DNA of 64,000 nucleotides. Source: JACRPH01 sp041665465. GTDB lineage: Archaea > Nanobdellota > Nanobdellia > Woesearchaeales > GW2011-AR9. This document shows positions 8,039-16,925 of the stretch, in pieces. Position 1 is the first letter of the stretch. The number at the start of each line of letters is the position of its first letter. The stretch spans positions 62,001-126,000 of the forward strand of contig JBAYIU010000001.1 of the NCBI GenBank assembly GCA_041665465.1, in the 5' to 3' direction. Made by a program: the position numbers and the translations under genes. Under the pieces are notes generated by a model that worked only from the letters and a program-made list of their open reading frames with translations, made no database searches and had not been told where the DNA came from.

Positions 8039-8207
8039 ACAAAATCAAAAGCAGAGAGAAGAGTTTGTTATCTTTTGGGCAGATTTTGTAAGAACTCATC
8101 CTGATGAGGAATGGAGTGCTCAACAGAATGTATTAATTAATTCTCAGCTTAAATCAGCACATCAGTTCACTCGTGAAGAATATCTTAAGTTTAAAGGGGA
8201 AGATTAA
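8025..8207 (+). CDS. Small 60-aa partner of the nucleotidyltransferase
   Basis: Starts inside the last five codons of the nucleotidyltransferase gene (14-base overlap), which argues for real, coupled translation. The protein is hydrophilic and helical, with two Trp (FWADFV and EEWSAQ) and no HTH motif. By position it could be an antitoxin or adaptor; nothing in its sequence proves this. Family unknown. Confidence 0.55.
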   Translation: MADSKQNQKQREEFVIFWADFVRTHPDEEWSAQQNVLINSQLKSAHQFTREEYLKFKGED

Positions 8208-8225
8208 GCAACAATATCTCTTAGC

Positions 8226-9365
8226 CTATTCAAACAATTCTACTTCTACTTCTAACTGATCAGCAGTAGGATATTCTGTAACGATAGCTGGAATCAGTTT
8301 TAATCTCTTAAACAAAGCACGATTTTGTTTAATCTTAGATTTGGATAATAAGATACGAGGTTTCTTTTCATCTAAATATAAGTCAAGTTCTGTTAATCTT
8401 AACTCTTTCTTCACCCTTTCCAGCAACGGCTTTAATACCGCTACAAACTTACTCATATCCATACTTTTTAACTTCTGACGATATTCAAATCCAGGAACAA
8501 GCTCAGGCAAATATAATGCGCCCCGAGTTAACATCCCTTCCTCATCCACCAGATCAAACGGAAGTTTAGCTCCTTCTGCTTCTCTTTTAAGACGATTAGC
8601 TAATTGCACTGAATCTTTAAGTTTAGCAGTACAAGTATGAATAGGAAGTTCTAACTCTTTCTTATCTGCATATTCTAAGATCTTTAATCCTAATTCTAAA
8701 GATCCGGCAATAGCATAACTTTGTTCGTCTTTAACACAGAAACCCATATCAGAAAGTTTAGATTGGGCATTATCAGCAATTTCTAACTCATTCAGGTTGA
8801 GAAAGTCAATCTTATCTTTAACAAACTCTAATACTTCAAACGTCTCTTTCTCTTTAGTAGGGATTAAAGGAATCTCTACCCCCACTTTCCAGGAAAATTC
8901 TCTGGCTAAGGAAAGTTTATTCCATAGAAGCTTTGATTCAAGATCTAGATGAAAGCGAATTTCATCCAATCCTGCTTCAAACAGTTGCTTTAGTATTTCC
9001 TCTGTAACCAGATTCAAAGAGGTATACAAATGGATATGAAACTCTTTCCCAAAATGTTGTTTTAATAGTTGAATATATTCCACTACTCGATCAATCTTAG
9101 TTAAAGGATCTCCCCCAGTGATACCTGCTCCTTTCGCGCGCATCAATTCTGCTTCTTTGATAATATCTTGGGAAGAAGTAACTTCTCTTTCGTTAGCAAA
9201 GATCAAATCTTTCTGAGATTTATGATCTGAAACGGGACAGAAATAACAATGACGAGGACATATTCCGGTAACGAACAAGACCAATTTCTCTCCTTTAACA
9301 CAATAACGACAACCTAAAGGCAATTCTTTACGATGATAAGAATGATAACGATTTTCAGTGACCAT
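8226..9365 (-). CDS. Radical SAM protein, uncharacterised
   Basis: 379 aa. CPRHCYFC (C36, C40, C43) is the CxxxCxxC motif that binds the [4Fe-4S]-SAM cluster, and GITGGDPL is the SAM-contact glycine motif. An additional C19-x2-C22 pair just before the core could bind a second metal or cluster. The middle reads as the partial TIM barrel of radical SAM enzymes, followed by a C-terminal 80-residue domain of unknown type. No quinone, cofactor or peptide partner is encoded next to it, so the substrate is open. A minus-strand TTTAAAAG box centred 25.5 bases from the ATG indicates leaderless expression. Confidence 0.8.
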   Translation of the reverse strand: MVTENRYHSYHRKELPLGCRYCVKGEKLVLFVTGICPRHCYFCPVSDHKSQKDLIFANEREVTSSQDIIKEAELMRAKGAGITGGDPLTKIDRVVEYIQLLKQHFGKEFHIHLYTSLNLVTEEILKQLFEAGLDEIRFHLDLESKLLWNKLSLAREFSWKVGVEIPLIPTKEKETFEVLEFVKDKIDFLNLNELEIADNAQSKLSDMGFCVKDEQSYAIAGSLELGLKILEYADKKELELPIHTCTAKLKDSVQLANRLKREAEGAKLPFDLVDEEGMLTRGALYLPELVPGFEYRQKLKSMDMSKFVAVLKPLLERVKKELRLTELDLYLDEKKPRILLSKSKIKQNRALFKRLKLIPAIVTEYPTADQLEVEVELFE

Positions 9366-9395
9366 GGGTTAGAATAATAAAAGACGCTTTTAAAT

Positions 9396-10871
9396 TTATG
9401 GGAGGGATAATGCAGAAGATGCTAAGAAAGAATCATACACTGCAGCAGCAGTATCGTTAGGATTTCTTATCCTGCTTAAACAAGAGGGGTCTAGATTTAC
9501 TGCTTTAAGGGTTGTCAAAACTTGACCGAGGGTAGCAAAATAATCTCGAACTCCTTCAGGATGAGTACATAAACGCGTTAAAGGACTGATGTCTTCTACC
9601 ACCTTAAACAGTTCCTCAGTGTACTTTCTTTTACAATCAAGCATTTGTGTAGGAGTGTATCCTACTAATCCATCAACCAATTGTTGTAAATGATCAGGAG
9701 TATAACGCCTAAGAGTAGCATCTAGATGAACTCCTTCTTCAATAGCGCTAGCAAAAAAACCAAACACAAAGTCAGCATACGCTCTTTGGTCTTCTATAGC
9801 CTTAATCTGTTCTAAGTAAGAACAATTTAATCGACTAAGATCTCCACTACTCATTATTCCGTCAAGATCATCACATAATTGTTGTGAACCGGTCTGGAAA
9901 GCATGTTTATAGGCTAAAAACAAAGCAATAAATTGAGGAAGCTCTTTTCCCTCGGGAACAGAAATATTATCGATACCACCCATAAAGAAAGTGCTTAAGT
10001 CCCTAGTCCAAGAACCATAACCAAAATCTTCCAAATCTACAACTTTATTTCCAAACATATGGGCCACATTATAATCACCATGTTGTAACCAAGCACGTTC
10101 GTTTAATGCTGTTTTCAAAACAAAAATATTTCTTACTGCTTCCTCTAAATCAATTTGTCCTGTTTCTCTTAATTGAGAGATAATCTTAGAACTTCTATAT
10201 GGTTCTCCTAAAGTCAAACTTGGGTCTAAAGCATAACAAATTCGAGTTAAGTACGTTTTAAAGAGATCTTCTGCTTCTGTTTCTCTTCCACTTCTACGAG
10301 CATCAAAGTCAGCTTTATAGTTTCCTAAACGGTTTAAGGTGTCCTCTTCAGCATTACATTCTCCTACAAAACGAGCCAGATTCTTTATCCCCCCCATTAG
10401 CAATTGTCTCTTCTGGATTGCAACCTCAGCAGAAAAACCAGAACCTCTTTGAACATTTGCAACGGCGATTAGAGAGGAAGAGAGAGAATTTTCTTTAAGA
10501 TACTCCATAAATATAACTTTTTGTGCGTCATGCGCCCCATAAAATTGAGGAACTAAGTCTTGAGAAACAAATTGAGAAATAAGGTCCAAGTTGGTTTTTT
10601 CTGAGTGATATAATCTTGCTGAATCATGTTGATATCTATAAGCAAGTTCATCATCGCTTGGCGCCCCAGTAAATCTCTTAACAGTTACTTGTTTGCTTTG
10701 AGGTTTACTATGTTCAAGCCTTAATCGGAGAAACCGAGCATGATGACTTTCCCAACGATCCCTTACTCGAACATTACTAATCGTACGATAGGGAGACCGA
10801 AGCGAAGCTTTGAGCTCTCTAAAAGTAAGGGGGAGATCATCCGCGATAAGCGTATCTGCTCTAGTTGCCAT
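9396..10871 (-). CDS. APH-fold kinase-like phosphotransferase
   Basis: About 491 aa. WLQHGDYNVAHMFGN carries the Brenner-type HGDxxxxN-like catalytic loop (Asp as base, metal-binding side chain four to five residues on). VVDLEDFGYG fits the metal-binding DxD segment of aminoglycoside/choline kinase-like enzymes. The N-terminal lobe has KQVTVKRF as a likely ATP Lys strand and IFMEYL as hinge. The substrate is unknown. An ATG also exists at 10895, but the TATA box (10895-10902) overlaps it. The ATG at 10869-10871 lies 27.5 bases from the box centre, exactly the leaderless spacing used elsewhere, so I moved the start there. Confidence 0.7.
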   Translation of the reverse strand: MATRADTLIADDLPLTFRELKASLRSPYRTISNVRVRDRWESHHARFLRLRLEHSKPQSKQVTVKRFTGAPSDDELAYRYQHDSARLYHSEKTNLDLISQFVSQDLVPQFYGAHDAQKVIFMEYLKENSLSSSLIAVANVQRGSGFSAEVAIQKRQLLMGGIKNLARFVGECNAEEDTLNRLGNYKADFDARRSGRETEAEDLFKTYLTRICYALDPSLTLGEPYRSSKIISQLRETGQIDLEEAVRNIFVLKTALNERAWLQHGDYNVAHMFGNKVVDLEDFGYGSWTRDLSTFFMGGIDNISVPEGKELPQFIALFLAYKHAFQTGSQQLCDDLDGIMSSGDLSRLNCSYLEQIKAIEDQRAYADFVFGFFASAIEEGVHLDATLRRYTPDHLQQLVDGLVGYTPTQMLDCKRKYTEELFKVVEDISPLTRLCTHPEGVRDYFATLGQVLTTLKAVNLDPSCLSRIRNPNDTAAAVYDSFLASSALSLP

Positions 10872-10894
10872 CTCGTGGTTAAAAACAAACCCCA

Positions 10895-10902
10895 TTTATA
10901 AA
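10895..10902 (-). promoter_or_regulatory. TATA box that decides the start of the kinase-like gene
   Basis: TTTATAAA overlaps the upstream in-frame ATG (10895), so that codon cannot lie in the transcript. The next ATG (10871) is 27.5 bases away. Confidence 0.55.
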
Positions 10903-10918
10903 TATTATGGGGAATTTA

Positions 10919-11881
10919 CTATTCCGGGATAGTAATGCCTTGGTAGACCATTCTTCCTAAACTATGAACATAACTTAACATCCGACGCATTCGAGAGACC
11001 ATAATCATAAAATTAAATTCAACATTGTTCTTTTCCAAGAGATCTAAATCACTATTGATACTTTCTCTTATACAAGACAATCTCAATGAACCATGATAAT
11101 CTCTTTCATAAATAGCCCGCATAGTGTCCAAGTAGTACTGTTCAATCTTGCCATAAAAAGTCATTAAGTTATTTTTCTCTTTAGAACTTAACTTTAAGTT
11201 ACGGGAATGGCGAGCAATACGTCGAGCTTCATCAGCAACCCCCTCAATGTAAAATCCGATGAATTGATGATTTAAAAGATCCATAGGGGTCATTTTTAGT
11301 CGTTTAAGAGCAGCAGAAAGGTGTTCCATATTATACAATACTGCTCGATACAATAAGAAATATAGACGATTGACATCTTTATCTCGATCATTAATATTCT
11401 CATAATTATCTCGAAGCACATTCTGTACACTTTCTTTAAGCATAGTACGAGCGATAATATCCATCTTTCTAATCACTTCATCGATGGAAACCTGTTCCAT
11501 GTTCAAAAAATCTTTAGCGACGATACTGTTAGATGTTTGTTCCATCACTTCTAAAGCGATAAGGTTCTGAAGAATAGTCTGAATTTCTTTAATTCTATCT
11601 TTAATCTCTTTTCCCTTAAGGATAATCGTTCGATAATTCAGGATATAAGAGGAATTCACTTCACGAGCGATGAGACGAATATCTTTGCCATCAATGTTTA
11701 TGGTTCTTATTTTATCTACTACGGCATCCTTATTCTCGTTTTTAGAAAGAATCATATTTTGGCCGTTCTCTTCCAGATAAATCAAATCACCTTTTTTCAA
11801 CTTATTCTGGTTAACCCAGGATTTAGGCAAAGAAACTACAAAACTACTTTTACCAAAAGAGATCAATTTACGATATTCCAT
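10919..11881 (-). CDS. AbrB-PhoU domain regulator
   Basis: 320 aa. Residues 1-50 are a SpoVT/AbrB swapped-hairpin DNA-binding domain (RKLISFGKSSFVVSLPKSWV and KKGDLIYLEE). The remainder is a long helical PhoU-like region with two three-helix repeats, including acidic/Arg pairs such as YIEGVADEARRIARHSRNL. Archaeal proteins of this layout are annotated as phosphate-uptake regulators. No phosphate transporter lies next to it here, so the target is inferred. It has a strong GGGGGG Shine-Dalgarno 4 bases before the ATG and an AT-rich promoter region of about 115 bases shared with the divergent acidic gene at 12007. Confidence 0.8.
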   Translation of the reverse strand: MEYRKLISFGKSSFVVSLPKSWVNQNKLKKGDLIYLEENGQNMILSKNENKDAVVDKIRTINIDGKDIRLIAREVNSSYILNYRTIILKGKEIKDRIKEIQTILQNLIALEVMEQTSNSIVAKDFLNMEQVSIDEVIRKMDIIARTMLKESVQNVLRDNYENINDRDKDVNRLYFLLYRAVLYNMEHLSAALKRLKMTPMDLLNHQFIGFYIEGVADEARRIARHSRNLKLSSKEKNNLMTFYGKIEQYYLDTMRAIYERDYHGSLRLSCIRESINSDLDLLEKNNVEFNFMIMVSRMRRMLSYVHSLGRMVYQGITIPE

Positions 11882-12006
11882 TTTACCCCCCGAAACATAT
11901 TTCCCTATAAAGTATAGGTATACTATATAGTATTTAGAAAAGGTATTTATATTTAAATGTTTTGTAACAATGAATAGGGCAATTATTTCGAACGGGGGTG
12001 AGAAAT

Positions 12007-12201
12007 ATGTTACCTAAACCGAAGGCCGGTGTTGAAGAAGAAGAAGAGCAGTTTTACTCTCGACATGTCCGCGCCTATTTAATAGATGAAGATGAGTTAA
12101 GCAATGAGGAAGAAGGGTTTATGGAAGGTTATGATTCCGAGACTCTTGATGAGGATACTTATTGCAAGCTGGATTTAGAAGGGAACAGAGAAAAGAAGTA
12201 A
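12007..12201 (+). CDS. Small acidic protein, 64 aa
   Basis: A run of five Glu near the N-terminus and a Glu/Asp-rich middle make the protein strongly acidic. It has one Cys and a basic last few residues (REKK), and no known domain. Start chosen at ATG 12007-12009, which has GGGGGTGA 6 bases upstream; the GTG at 11998 is part of that Shine-Dalgarno. It is divergent from the PhoU-like regulator. An interaction with a basic protein or nucleic-acid mimicry is possible but not shown. Confidence 0.55.
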   Translation: MLPKPKAGVEEEEEQFYSRHVRAYLIDEDELSNEEEGFMEGYDSETLDEDTYCKLDLEGNREKK

Positions 12202-12282
12202 GATTTATACTCCGTGTAAAAAAAGAGGTGAGCTATTTCTTATAGAGAAAAGTCTATAAAGACAAATATTCTTCTAAGAACT

Positions 12283-13107
12283 ATGCAATTAAAGAGAGTA
12301 TTACTTGAATCTTGGAAGAAAGTTACAGAACATAAAGGGTTGTTTCTGTTGGTTGTATTGTTACAATTGGGCGTAATTCTACTAATGGGATATTTGCTGC
12401 TTACTTATCCAATCAAGATCTTAGAGAATGTTCAAGGGATAATTGCACCGTTAGAACAAGCTAATTATAATGCTACTTTGATTGAAGCAGGAATACCTTT
12501 TAGCACTGAACTATTAAGTGTATCACAAAGTTATACCTTGCTGCAAAAGAATATGTCTGAACTATTCTTAGCTCTAATGGGCATATTCCTAGTTTTACAA
12601 GGATGGATCTGGATCTTGAGTGTAAGAATGGTAGAGGGACAGAAACGGAAGTTCGGAGAGGAGATTTATTCTTTTTTTAGTTCTTGGAGCAAGTACGTGT
12701 TCTTTGCCTTGGTTCTGAACGGGATTTCTACATTAATAGGATTCCTGATCTTAACAACTTGGTTTGACGTCAATAACTTAACTATATCTACCTGGGCACT
12801 TGCAGGAGTCGCATTGGTGGGAGTAATAGGTTATTATTTACAATTAGTAGGATTCGGACTATCTGCCCACCCTCGAAAAGGGTTAATCGGAAAATGGATT
12901 AAATTTAGTTTCAAAGATATCAGGCAGAATATAGTTGTATTAGGATTGAACTTAATAGTATTAGCAGGAATAATAGGATTAATTTATCTTACCATGCTCA
13001 AAGAGTCATTATTTATCTTAACTCTATTATTGGGGATAATATTTATTTTAATGTGGGTCTTCACCAGAGTCGTTTGGGTGGTTAGTCTTAACCAGGAGAA
13101 GTTCTGA
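12283..13107 (+). CDS. Polytopic membrane protein, about six helices
   Basis: 274 aa. Hydrophobic segments lie near residues 18-40, 91-114, 140-160, 168-190, 208-230 and 235-262, with basic loops between, for an inner-membrane protein of unknown family (DUF7847-like in outline). The first external loop (about 41-90) is the longest. A CTATAAA element at 12253-12260, centred 26.5 bases before the ATG, gives a leaderless mRNA. The stop TGA overlaps the next gene's ATG by one base, so the PIN protein is translationally coupled. Confidence 0.7.
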   Translation: MQLKRVLLESWKKVTEHKGLFLLVVLLQLGVILLMGYLLLTYPIKILENVQGIIAPLEQANYNATLIEAGIPFSTELLSVSQSYTLLQKNMSELFLALMGIFLVLQGWIWILSVRMVEGQKRKFGEEIYSFFSSWSKYVFFALVLNGISTLIGFLILTTWFDVNNLTISTWALAGVALVGVIGYYLQLVGFGLSAHPRKGLIGKWIKFSFKDIRQNIVVLGLNLIVLAGIIGLIYLTMLKESLFILTLLLGIIFILMWVFTRVVWVVSLNQEKF

Positions 13108-13481
13108 TGAAGAAGATTATTGTTGATACCAATGTATGGATGAATATAGGAGAGATGAAGATAGATTTGTTTTCTGAACTGCAAAGAGTATGCGATTTTC
13201 CGGTACAGGTAGCAGTGTTAGAAGGAACCTTACGCGAGTTAAATAAGATCCAAGAGGAACAGAGAGGGAAGTTTAAACGTCTAGCTAAACTGGCTACGGA
13301 TCTGATCAGAGTTAAGAAGGTAGAAATATTTCCTCATTCTGTAGGAGATGTGGACGAGTTATTAGTGGATTATTCTCACGGCGGTTTTTTAGTTCTTACT
13401 CAGGATATTGCTTTAAAGAAGAGATTAAAACGACCTTACTTGACCATTAAGCAAGGTAGATTGATTATTATGATTCAATAA
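13107..13481 (+). CDS. PIN-domain protein (Fcf1/VapC-like nuclease)
   Basis: 124 aa, a complete PIN domain. It starts with KKIIVDTNVWM (first catalytic Asp), then E in LEGTLRELNKI, then VDELLVDY and LVLTQDIALKKRL with the remaining Asp residues. The absence of an adjacent antitoxin and the length match the archaeal Fcf1/Utp24-like rRNA-processing group better than VapC, but by eye the two cannot be separated. Translation is coupled to the upstream membrane protein by a one-base stop-start overlap. Confidence 0.75.
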   Translation: MKKIIVDTNVWMNIGEMKIDLFSELQRVCDFPVQVAVLEGTLRELNKIQEEQRGKFKRLAKLATDLIRVKKVEIFPHSVGDVDELLVDYSHGGFLVLTQDIALKKRLKRPYLTIKQGRLIIMIQ

Positions 13482-13486
13482 AAGTT

Positions 13487-14089
13487 TTATTCTCGTGAGG
13501 GTGGTTCAGAGATTAATGCAGAATAATATAAAATTAATTGCTCAATTATATTTCGGTCTTTTGAAGGTACAGGACGAAACATATCTCGATTCATATGATC
13601 TTTTCCATCTTTTGTAGATTCGTACCCTTCAACACAATTTTTCCACATATCTTTTCCACATCTTAAACCTAAAGTAACTAGCCCAGAATCCTCAATATCA
13701 GATGGAACCCAACACCTACTGGTCAATTCACGCGCATAATCATATTCAAACGTGAAAGGCAATTTAGCATTATAATCTCTAGAAAAAAGATAGATTCTAG
13801 GGTTTTCTTTTTGTTGAGGTATAAAGACACCATCTCTTCTTATCCCTTCTATGCCGACAGATAAAAGAGAATCATCATAATTCAGATCATATTTACTCAT
13901 AAAATCTTCTCGCGAGATGGCCCCATTAAAAATTTCTCTCGCTTTACCCATCAGATAAGCATGGACAATTGAGTCTGTTCCATACCATAATATTTCATGA
14001 ACGTAAGCATAACACTTCAAAACATCACTTTCTTCGGGCAAATTATCTAATGCAATTTTTACAGATTCATCAAGAGTTGCAAAAGCCAT
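13487..14089 (-). CDS. Hypothetical protein, 200 aa
   Basis: A soluble protein, helical in the first half and mixed in the second, with scattered Cys and His (CYAYVHEILW, RCWVPSDIEDSG, LRCGKDMWKNC) that do not form a clear metal site. An ATTATAAAT element is centred about 27 bases before the ATG on the minus strand, so expression is leaderless. It is convergent with the PIN gene, their stops six bases apart. I do not recognise the family. Confidence 0.6.
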   Translation of the reverse strand: MAFATLDESVKIALDNLPEESDVLKCYAYVHEILWYGTDSIVHAYLMGKAREIFNGAISREDFMSKYDLNYDDSLLSVGIEGIRRDGVFIPQQKENPRIYLFSRDYNAKLPFTFEYDYARELTSRCWVPSDIEDSGLVTLGLRCGKDMWKNCVEGYESTKDGKDHMNRDMFRPVPSKDRNIIEQLILYYSALISEPPSRE

Positions 14090-14136
14090 AATATTGATTA
14101 AGGTTAAGAGATTATAAATTCTTTTGTGCTTTATTA

Positions 14137-14161
14137 CAAAAAAGAAATAAAAAACAAAAAA
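14137..14161 (-). terminator. Oligo-T terminator after ppdK
   Basis: Downstream of the ppdK stop the minus strand reads T5-G-T6-A-T3-C-T6, a typical archaeal T-rich terminator. Confidence 0.45.
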
Positions 14162-16789
14162 CTAATTCTTCAAAGCAGCATGTGCAGCAGCTAATCTAGC
14201 TATAGGCACACGATAAGGACTGCAAGAAACATAATTCAATCCCATTCTGTGACAGAAGTCAATCGAACTGGGTTCTCCACCATGTTCTCCACAGATCCCT
14301 ACTTTAAGTTTAGGAGAGACACTTCTACCTTTCTCTACTGCCATCTTGATCAACTGTCCTACCCCGGTTTGGTCCAACACGGCAAAAGGGTCTTTCTCCA
14401 AGATGTTTTTTCTTAGATAGTCAGGCAAGAATTTGCTGACGTCATCTCTACTAAAACCTAGAGTCATCTGAGTTAGATCATTAGTACCAAAGCTGAAAAA
14501 TTCTGCTTCAGTAGCGATAATGTCTGCAGTTAAAGCTGCTCGAGGAACTTCAATCATTGTCCCAACTTTATACTTAACTTGAACATCAAATTTCTTAATG
14601 GTCTCTTCAGCGATACGGCAGATAATCTCTTTTTGATTTCTGAATTCGGTAATATTACCCACAATTGGAACCATAATCTCTGGTTCTACTGGTTGTCCTT
14701 CTTTGACCAACTCACAAGCAGCTTCCATGATAGCTTGAGTTTGCATCTCAGTAATCTCAGGATAAGTTATACCTAACCGACATCCGCGATGACCCAGCAT
14801 GGGGTTAACTTCGTGCAAGTTTTCTGAGATTCGGATAATGTCTTCTGCACTAGTTTTAAGTTCGTGAGCCAGTTCATCAATTTCTTTCTTCTCTTTAGGT
14901 AAGAATTCATGTAATGGTGGATCGAGTAATCTAATCGTTACCGGCAAACCGGCCATCTCTTTAAACAAGCCCTTGAAATCTGATTTCTGGAAGGGTAGCA
15001 GTTTAGCCAGTGCTTTACGCCTTTCTTCTTCGGTACTAGACAAGATCATCTCACGCATGGCTTTGATTCTTTCTCCTTCAAAAAACATATGTTCTGTTCT
15101 GCACAGTCCGATCCCTTCAGCTCCGAACTGGCGAGCCACTTTAGCGTCTCGAGGAATATCGGCATTAGTGCGAATGCACAATTTTCTGAACTCATCTGCC
15201 CATTCCATTAAAGTAGCAAAATTCCCAGACATACTTGGTTCGATCAAACTTAAAGATCCTGAAAATACTTCTCCAGTTGAACCATCTAAAGTTAGAAAGT
15301 CTCCTTCTTTTAGAGTAAGTCCATCTTTTGCTTTGAGAACCTTATTCTTTTCATCTACGATAAGGTCATGGCAGCCAGAGACACAGCATTTACCCATTCC
15401 TCTAGCAACTACCGCAGCATGAGAAGTCATTCCTCCTCTAGCAGTTAAGATTCCTTGAGAAACATTCATTCCAATCAGATCTTCAGGAGAAGTTTCTGTT
15501 CTAACGAGGATTAATTTTTCTTTATTGTGGGATAACTCTTCTGCTCTTTCTGCAGTAAAGACAATCTTTCCCACAGCGGCACCAGGAGATGCAGGTAATC
15601 CTTTAGCGATGACTTTGGCGGAGATTTTAGCTTTAGGATCAATCTGTTTATGCAACAGTTGATCTAGCTGATTAGGATCAACCCTCAACAGAGCTTTCTT
15701 CTTATCGATCAATTTTTCATTGACCATCTCTACCGCGATTCTTACTGCAGCGGTAGCAGTACGCTTTCCGTTACGAGTTTGTAAGATGTATAACTTACCT
15801 TCTTGAATAGTAAACTCCATATCTTGCATGTCTTTGAAATGTTGTTCCAGCTTATCCTTAATAACCACTAACTCTTTATACACTGGAGCGTTTTGGGTTT
15901 CTAATTCTTGAATAGGATTAGGAGTTCTTATCCCCGCAACCACATCTTCACCCTGAGCATTCATCAAATATTCCCCATAGAACTTATTCTCACCAGTACT
16001 GGGATTTCTAGAGAAACATACTCCGGTTCCGGAAGTGTTCCCCATATTCCCAAACACCATGGCTTGAATATTAACAGCAGTTCCTTTCAGCCCTTTAATG
16101 TCGTTTAATCTTCTATAAGCGATAGCACGGTTATTGTTCCAAGAACCGAACACTGCTTCAATAGCCATCTCTAACTGAGTGTGTGGGTCGTCAGGGAAAC
16201 TCTTACCAGTAGTTTTGTGCACCAACTCTTTATAATTATGCACTAACTGCTTTAGATCTTGAGCGTCTAACTCCAAATCAAACTTAACTTTTTTCTTATC
16301 TTTCAGAGATTGAATCTCATGCTCGAAGTCATGATGAGGAACGTTCATTACTACGTCACCGAACATCTGGATGAACCTTCGATAAGTATCCCAAGCAAAT
16401 CTTTCATTACCGGATTTCTTGATTAAGGCTTGAACCACAGTATCGTTAATACCAAGGTTTAGAATCGTATCCATCATTCCGGGCATGGAAGAAGCTGCGC
16501 CGGAACGTACAGAAACTAATAAAGGATTTATAGGGTCGTTAAACTTAGCGTTCATTTCTGCTTCTAGTCTGGTTACGGAAGTATTTATCTGAGCTTTTAA
16601 TCCTACCGGGAATTGTTTATTGGATTGATAATATAAGTCACAAGTTTCAGTAGTGATAGTAAACCCTGCTGGAACGGGAATGTTTAAAGAAGTCATCTCC
16701 GCTAAATTGGCTCCTTTGCCACCTAGAAGTTCTTTCATCTCTTTATTTCCTTCATTGAAGAAATAAACCATTTTTAATTCGTTGCTCAT
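14162..16789 (-). CDS. ppdK: Pyruvate, phosphate dikinase
   Basis: 875 aa, the usual length. It interconverts pyruvate + ATP + Pi with phosphoenolpyruvate + AMP + PPi. The N-terminal ATP-grasp domain (FNEGNKEMKELLGGKGANLAEM) is followed by the phosphohistidine domain with GGMTSHAAVVARGMGKCCVSG (phosphorylated His near residue 456). The C-terminal PEP-binding TIM barrel has EFFSFGTNDLTQM and GICGEHGGEP, whose Cys near 830 is the proton donor. All catalytic residues are present. A GAGGTG Shine-Dalgarno precedes the ATG by about 8 bases, so the mRNA is leadered. It stands alone. In an organism of reduced metabolism it would link glycolytic PEP and pyruvate reversibly. Confidence 0.97.
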   Translation of the reverse strand: MSNELKMVYFFNEGNKEMKELLGGKGANLAEMTSLNIPVPAGFTITTETCDLYYQSNKQFPVGLKAQINTSVTRLEAEMNAKFNDPINPLLVSVRSGAASSMPGMMDTILNLGINDTVVQALIKKSGNERFAWDTYRRFIQMFGDVVMNVPHHDFEHEIQSLKDKKKVKFDLELDAQDLKQLVHNYKELVHKTTGKSFPDDPHTQLEMAIEAVFGSWNNNRAIAYRRLNDIKGLKGTAVNIQAMVFGNMGNTSGTGVCFSRNPSTGENKFYGEYLMNAQGEDVVAGIRTPNPIQELETQNAPVYKELVVIKDKLEQHFKDMQDMEFTIQEGKLYILQTRNGKRTATAAVRIAVEMVNEKLIDKKKALLRVDPNQLDQLLHKQIDPKAKISAKVIAKGLPASPGAAVGKIVFTAERAEELSHNKEKLILVRTETSPEDLIGMNVSQGILTARGGMTSHAAVVARGMGKCCVSGCHDLIVDEKNKVLKAKDGLTLKEGDFLTLDGSTGEVFSGSLSLIEPSMSGNFATLMEWADEFRKLCIRTNADIPRDAKVARQFGAEGIGLCRTEHMFFEGERIKAMREMILSSTEEERRKALAKLLPFQKSDFKGLFKEMAGLPVTIRLLDPPLHEFLPKEKKEIDELAHELKTSAEDIIRISENLHEVNPMLGHRGCRLGITYPEITEMQTQAIMEAACELVKEGQPVEPEIMVPIVGNITEFRNQKEIICRIAEETIKKFDVQVKYKVGTMIEVPRAALTADIIATEAEFFSFGTNDLTQMTLGFSRDDVSKFLPDYLRKNILEKDPFAVLDQTGVGQLIKMAVEKGRSVSPKLKVGICGEHGGEPSSIDFCHRMGLNYVSCSPYRVPIARLAAAHAALKN

Positions 16790-16925
16790 TAGATTAACAC
16801 CTCAACTGTTTTAATTTCTCAGAAAGGGAGTGGTTTATAAGGCTTTTGATGTTTGGTAGTTACCATTACGAAATGACTAAAAGAGGAAAGATTTAAATAC
16901 TCTAAGGAGGGTTTACTCTCATCAT

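Noticed and set aside
10872..10895. The eight-residue N-terminal extension of the APH-like gene from the ATG at 10895.
   Set aside because: The TATA box overlaps that ATG, and the next ATG is at the leaderless distance.
13107..13481. PIN protein as the toxin of a VapBC pair.
   Set aside because: The upstream coupled gene is a six-helix membrane protein, not an antitoxin, and no small DNA-binding gene is adjacent.
14973..15422. A 149-codon open frame antisense to ppdK.
   Set aside because: It lies wholly inside a well-conserved enzyme gene; its length reflects codon bias on the opposite strand.
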